Source: Anaerolineales bacterium (GTDB taxonomy: Bacteria; Chloroflexota; Anaerolineae; Anaerolineales; Villigracilaceae). From it: a stretch of DNA of 34,257 nt. The position numbers were made by a program, and so were the translations under genes. Shown piece by piece: positions 30,511 through 34,257 of this stretch (its first letter is position 1; each line of letters starts with the position of its first letter). Below the pieces are notes generated by a model. It did not search any database and was not told where the DNA came from. It saw nothing but the letters and a program-made list of their open reading frames with translations. The stretch spans positions 1 to 34,257 of the forward strand of contig JAICQC010000007.1 of the NCBI GenBank assembly GCA_025938055.1, written 5' to 3'.

Positions 30511-30591
30511 ACGGGGCGCTTGAACCAAGATAAACCCTACCTTAATTATCTGTTTTAAGCTCAGACTATTCATTTTTGGAGGAGAACCAGT

Positions 30592-31674
30592 ATGGTTCAG
30601 AAAAGAAAGCTACTTATTTCAGCGCTTGTGCTGTTAACACTTGTAAGCGCATGTGCACCCGCTGCTGTGGCAACCCCGGTGGAGGAGAATACTTCCACCA
30701 TCGATTTAAGTGGGATCAAAACCTATCTGGTGGATAAATCCGCCGAATTAACTGCCAGCTCCACGTCCCTGAAAGCTGCGAGCGATCAATATTATCAACT
30801 GGCAGAAGCCTCAGGCTTCGATTACACGGCAATGTGGGAAGCCAATCCAACGGAAGTCAGTGCGGCGCTGAATGATGCCAAGTCTGCCTGGATGGCAGCC
30901 AGCCCGCTCTACGAGCAGATGGAAGGCATCGTGGCGGGCACGCCGAGTCTCGCCGAATATGACGTGATTCTCGACGCGGGGACCTCCGCCGAAGAGGACC
31001 CCGAAGGTGCCGTCCCCTTCGACCTGACCCTGCCCGATGGGCGCGTTCTGCCCAAACCTGGCAACCTATTTGGCGTGTTGGAAAGCACGCTCTGGGGCAC
31101 GTACGATGAGTTCACGACAGGCATCGAAGCCGACCTGGATGGGAACGGCTCGATAGATTTTGGTGAGAAGCTACCGGATGCCAATGTGCTCAAGGCGGGC
31201 GCGGACGCGCTCGACCAGTACACGACTGAACTCGGAACCGCTTCATCCGAGTGGCAGCCTACTCAATCAGATGCGTTCACCGCACTGGTCGTTATGGTGC
31301 CTACGATGAGCGAATATTTCAACTCCTGGAAGAATTCGCGCTTCATTCTGGGCGATGCTTCTGAACAGCGTGACTTCGTGGTGATCTCACGCCTGGCAGA
31401 TATTCAGAATATTCTCGGCAGTTTGCAGATCGTTTTTGGCGAAGTCAAGCCGCTAGTTGAATCCACAGATGCCGCGCAAGCCGCGCAGATCGAGCAATCC
31501 CTGGCGGATTTGAAGAGTTTTGTTGCAGACGTATATTCAAAGGAACAGGGCGGTTATCAGCACACACCTGAAGAAGCCGATGTGCTCGGTGCGGAGGCAC
31601 AGAACCGTGCTACTGCCATCGCCGGGCAGGTGGCACAGATCGCTGCGAAACTGAATATTCCGATAGAAGAGTAA
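30592..31674 (+). CDS. EfeO/imelysin (M75)-like lipoprotein with an EF-hand loop
   Basis: This 360-residue lipoprotein (signal peptide, lipobox LVSAC, C21) is helical and follows the imelysin/EfeO pattern, so it should bind and deliver iron to the adjacent FTR1 permease. A strong GGAGGAG ribosome site lies at 30578-30584. The conserved HxxE metal motif region reads FGVLESTLWG (160-169): Glu164 remains but the His is Gly. Residues 181-192 (DLDGNGSIDFGE) form a canonical 12-residue EF-hand calcium loop not usual for EfeO. The stop overlaps the permease start by one base, so the two are tightly coupled. I am confident of the superfamily, less so of the iron chemistry. Confidence 0.78.
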   Translation: MVQKRKLLISALVLLTLVSACAPAAVATPVEENTSTIDLSGIKTYLVDKSAELTASSTSLKAASDQYYQLAEASGFDYTAMWEANPTEVSAALNDAKSAWMAASPLYEQMEGIVAGTPSLAEYDVILDAGTSAEEDPEGAVPFDLTLPDGRVLPKPGNLFGVLESTLWGTYDEFTTGIEADLDGNGSIDFGEKLPDANVLKAGADALDQYTTELGTASSEWQPTQSDAFTALVVMVPTMSEYFNSWKNSRFILGDASEQRDFVVISRLADIQNILGSLQIVFGEVKPLVESTDAAQAAQIEQSLADLKSFVADVYSKEQGGYQHTPEEADVLGAEAQNRATAIAGQVAQIAAKLNIPIEE

Positions 31675-34031
31675 TGAGAATTTCCTGTCACCGTTTTCTG
31701 ATCGCCTTTCTCGTGGCAATGTTTGCGGCTTCCAATGTTTTGGGAGCCGCAAACGCCGCTTCCGAGTCCCCGGCGCAGATCGCGGAATTCATTCGTTCCT
31801 CGCTTTTGAAAGCCCAGCTTTCCTTAACGGATGATCCAAACGCCGCTGCTGCGTTCGTGGAAGATGCCGAAGCCGCGTATCAAAGCGGACTGTCGGGCCA
31901 TATCGCCGCTTCCAACCCGCAGGCGCATCAACGCGTCCTGTCCGCATTCGAGACTTTAGTTAATAGTGTTTCACGCGGTGACGCGACCTGGTTCGCGGCA
32001 GCCCGCGCCCAAGCCTGGACGGGAATCCTCGCCGGCAGTTATTCAATTGTAGAAGATGCCATCCAGCGCGGAGATGGGCTGACCGCCCAAACCTGGCTGC
32101 CGGTCCGTGAGTTCCGGGTTGCCACGCGCTTCTCACGTCCGAATGTTGGAGCGACGCTGGCGGTGGAAGCTTTGCTTGAAGAGACCGTTTCAATAGAGGA
32201 TGCCCTGCAATCGATTCGCGCAGATGCGCTGGATACCTATCAGGCACGGATGGGTGAGGCGCTGCTCGATCTCACGACCGCCGATACGAACGGCTTTGCC
32301 ATACGCCGCGCGGAACTGGCTGCCCTGGCAGAGGGATATTTCTTGATCCTTTCACCAGCCTATCTCGAACAGCGCGGCTTCGCATCTCTTGTAGATGCGC
32401 AAGCGGCGTTTGCCGACTTGCAAGATATCGCGATTACCAATCCAGAACTGCTTGGCGAAACGCTGATTGTAGTGGAGTCCAGTCTGAATAATTTCCGCGC
32501 CGCGCCGCTAAGCCCTGAAGAACAATCCCGCCGCGCCGGGCAGCTTCTGCGATTCCTCTATCTGGTCCCGGTGGAATATGGGCGCGGCGTCGCGGATGGA
32601 CGCGTCACGCTCGACCTGGAGATCCAGGAAGCCATCACCTTCCACGCCGGGGCATACGCGGCGTTTTCAGATCTGCGCGACCTGCTCGACGCACAGGGTC
32701 ACGACCAGACCATCCGCGCCGACGCTTTATTCAAGTCGCTTGGCGAGCAGCTTGCTGCGGCGGGGACGCGCCGCTCGGTCGCAAGTCCCGAAGCGATCAA
32801 AACTCAGACGGAGGAGCTCTCTGCTTTGCTCGAACCGTTGATGCCTGAAGAATGGCTCAAGAGCAGTGCACAGGGTGACTTTGACGTGATCGCCTCGATG
32901 CTCGATCAGATGCTGGTCGCCGTTCGCAACGGCCAATATGATCTGGCAGAATCCTCTCGACTGGATGCCTACGCCATCATGGAAACAGGACCCGAAGCCA
33001 AGCTGATGGTCTTCGCGCCGCAGTTGAAGCTCCAACTGGAAGAATTATTCTGGAACGGGCAGGGCGAAACAAAGGGGCTGGCATACCTAATCAAGAATGA
33101 AGCCCCGTATTCAGAGATCAAAGCCTCGCGCCTGGCGCTGGACGTGCATCTCTCTGAAGCGCAAACAGAACTTACCCGAAACACCGCACCGACGGCAGTT
33201 GCGATGAACGCCGGTATTATCGTCTTCCGTGAAGGGTTGGAGGCAGTGGTCATCCTTGCGTCGTTGATGAGCAGCCTCAAGTCTGCGGAGGAGCGAAAAT
33301 ATCGCAGACCTATGTGGCTGGGTTCGTTGTTTGCCATTATCGCCACTGCATTGACGTGGCTGCTGGCGCATGAAGTCCTCCAGTCGCTGGCGCGCTATGG
33401 AGAAAAACTTGAAGCGGTCGTTTCCATCATCGCGATTGCCGTTCTTCTCGTCATCATGAACTGGTTCTTTCATAAGACCTATTGGACGAGCTGGCTGGCA
33501 AACTTCCATGCGACGAAGCGGCGTTTATTGAACGAGGAAACAGGCTTGTTCGTGGGGTTGATCGCGCTCGGCTTTACGAGCGTCTACCGCGAGGGGTTTG
33601 AGATTGTCTTATTCCTGCAGGCGCTGGTACTGGAAGGCGGCATCCCGGTGGTGTTGATGGGCGTGATCGGCGCCTCTCTGGCTGTGGCTCTGGTGGGCAT
33701 GGTCGTGTTCCGTTTACAGAAGAATCTGCCCTACATGAAGATACTGATCATCACCGGCGTTCTGATCGGAACTGTATTGTTGCAGATGGTGGGCAGCACG
33801 GTCCATGTTCTGCAGGTCGTGGGCTGGTTGCCTATTCACGTCATTCCATGGCTGGATCTGCCGTACTGGCTCGGCACGTGGTTCGGGGTCTATCCCACCT
33901 GGGAAGGACTGGGACTTCAATTTGCTGCCATGGTTTTTGTGGTCGGGAGTTATTACCTGGCAGAGGGATTAAGGAAACGAAGGGTCTTCTCTTCGAGACA
34001 ACAGATGGTCAATTCTGCTGCAAAATCATAG
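31674..34031 (+). CDS. FTR1-family high-affinity iron permease with long extracytoplasmic domain
   Basis: This 785-residue protein has a signal peptide (cleavage near residue 28, ANA/AS). A helical extracytoplasmic domain of about 480 residues follows. The C-terminal FTR1 permease domain (about 508-770) has seven or so TM helices. Two REGxE iron-translocation motifs are visible: FREGLE (R519-E523) and YREGFE (R639-E643). This is EfeU/FTR1 organisation: ferrous or ferric iron is passed from the partner lipoprotein into the channel. The long N-domain is much larger than in E. coli EfeU. It is followed 55 bases later by an iron ABC-type binding protein gene. Confidence 0.92.
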   Translation: MRISCHRFLIAFLVAMFAASNVLGAANAASESPAQIAEFIRSSLLKAQLSLTDDPNAAAAFVEDAEAAYQSGLSGHIAASNPQAHQRVLSAFETLVNSVSRGDATWFAAARAQAWTGILAGSYSIVEDAIQRGDGLTAQTWLPVREFRVATRFSRPNVGATLAVEALLEETVSIEDALQSIRADALDTYQARMGEALLDLTTADTNGFAIRRAELAALAEGYFLILSPAYLEQRGFASLVDAQAAFADLQDIAITNPELLGETLIVVESSLNNFRAAPLSPEEQSRRAGQLLRFLYLVPVEYGRGVADGRVTLDLEIQEAITFHAGAYAAFSDLRDLLDAQGHDQTIRADALFKSLGEQLAAAGTRRSVASPEAIKTQTEELSALLEPLMPEEWLKSSAQGDFDVIASMLDQMLVAVRNGQYDLAESSRLDAYAIMETGPEAKLMVFAPQLKLQLEELFWNGQGETKGLAYLIKNEAPYSEIKASRLALDVHLSEAQTELTRNTAPTAVAMNAGIIVFREGLEAVVILASLMSSLKSAEERKYRRPMWLGSLFAIIATALTWLLAHEVLQSLARYGEKLEAVVSIIAIAVLLVIMNWFFHKTYWTSWLANFHATKRRLLNEETGLFVGLIALGFTSVYREGFEIVLFLQALVLEGGIPVVLMGVIGASLAVALVGMVVFRLQKNLPYMKILIITGVLIGTVLLQMVGSTVHVLQVVGWLPIHVIPWLDLPYWLGTWFGVYPTWEGLGLQFAAMVFVVGSYYLAEGLRKRRVFSSRQQMVNSAAKS

Positions 34032-34086
34032 AAATACGCGTAAGAACAAAAATTGAAATATCCTGTTTTTAAGGAGAGTATTGAGA

Positions 34087-34257
34087 ATGAGCAAGTTGAG
34101 AATCTTATTTATGATCCTCTTGATCGTGATGGTAATGAGTGCCTGTGGCACCGCGCCAGCCGCTACAGAGGCGCCTGCCACCGAAGTGCATGCCACTGAA
34201 ACGACGGATGTTTCCGGCGAGCTGGTCATTTATTCAGGCCGCACGGAACCCCTCCTC
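34087..34257 (+). CDS. Fe(III) ABC transporter substrate-binding lipoprotein (3' truncated by window edge)
   Basis: The first 57 codons of a gene that runs off the window. It has a lipoprotein signal peptide with lipobox MSAC (C20), a Pro/Ala/Thr linker (about 24-44), and then GELVIYSGRTEPLL. This is the usual beginning of the mature part of FbpA/FutA-type iron-binding proteins. AAGGAGAG at 34071-34078 sets the start. It extends the iron-uptake operon. Confidence 0.85.
   Translation, partial: MSKLRILFMILLIVMVMSACGTAPAATEAPATEVHATETTDVSGELVIYSGRTEPLL

Overview
The window is a gene-dense stretch of bacterial chromosome of moderate GC. I would place it in the Chloroflexota, most likely class Anaerolineae. 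This is inferred from gene content and style: small lipoproteins with Pro/Thr-rich linkers carrying GerMN or NBR1-Ig-like domains, a bacterial translin homologue, an F420-type luciferase-like oxidoreductase, an M42 aminopeptidase, degenerate receiver/GAF/histidine-kinase proteins, and a mixture of Shine-Dalgarno and apparently leaderless starts. No rRNA, tRNA, CRISPR array, IS transposase or phage gene was seen. No gene-free stretch exceeds about 300 bases.

Layout. 1-2818 (+): the 3' part of a PAS-type histidine kinase, a metallo-beta-lactamase-fold protein with eroded metal ligands, and a Rhizobium-type (class 3) L-asparaginase translationally coupled to it. 2923-5587 (+): a two-gene signalling pair, REC-GAF-degenerate HisKA followed by pseudo-REC-PAS-HisKA-HATPase. 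5665-7845 (-): a same-strand cluster in the order ssb, DUF3467, translin, two-TM membrane protein. 8037-10796 (+): a double GNAT protein and two secreted or lipoprotein genes that share a palindromic upstream site. 10869-15340 (-): an alkaline-phosphatase-superfamily enzyme and an FAD oxidoreductase that overlap, a response regulator, and a flippase-like integral membrane protein. 15447-21601 (+): a redoxin, a cyclic-nucleotide-domain protein with duplicated 2TM-PH modules, peptide deformylase, GNAT, RecF, a nucleotidyltransferase and an endonuclease III homologue. 21655-24819 (-): a MazG-like pyrophosphohydrolase, an LLM oxidoreductase, an M42 peptidase and an acyl-CoA thioesterase. 24953-29555 (+): a Cas4-like nuclease divided over two membrane-anchored proteins with a secreted-domain gene between them, NAD kinase, a B-box zinc-finger membrane protein and RecN. 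29680-34257: a DtxR-family regulator divergent from an iron-uptake operon (EfeO/M75-like lipoprotein, FTR1 permease, start of a Fe(III) ABC substrate-binding lipoprotein).

DNA maintenance genes (ssb, recF, endonuclease III, recN, the Cas4-like pair) recur through the window, but they are scattered and do not form one cluster. The most unusual items are the split membrane Cas4-like nuclease, a set of -10 boxes 6-9 nt from start codons (leaderless transcription), a shared TGTNACA-N4-TGTNACA site upstream of two surface-protein genes, a nested inverted-repeat family in three copies (one of which supplies the C-terminus of the endonuclease III homologue), and an iron operon whose sensor and binding protein both lack expected metal ligands.
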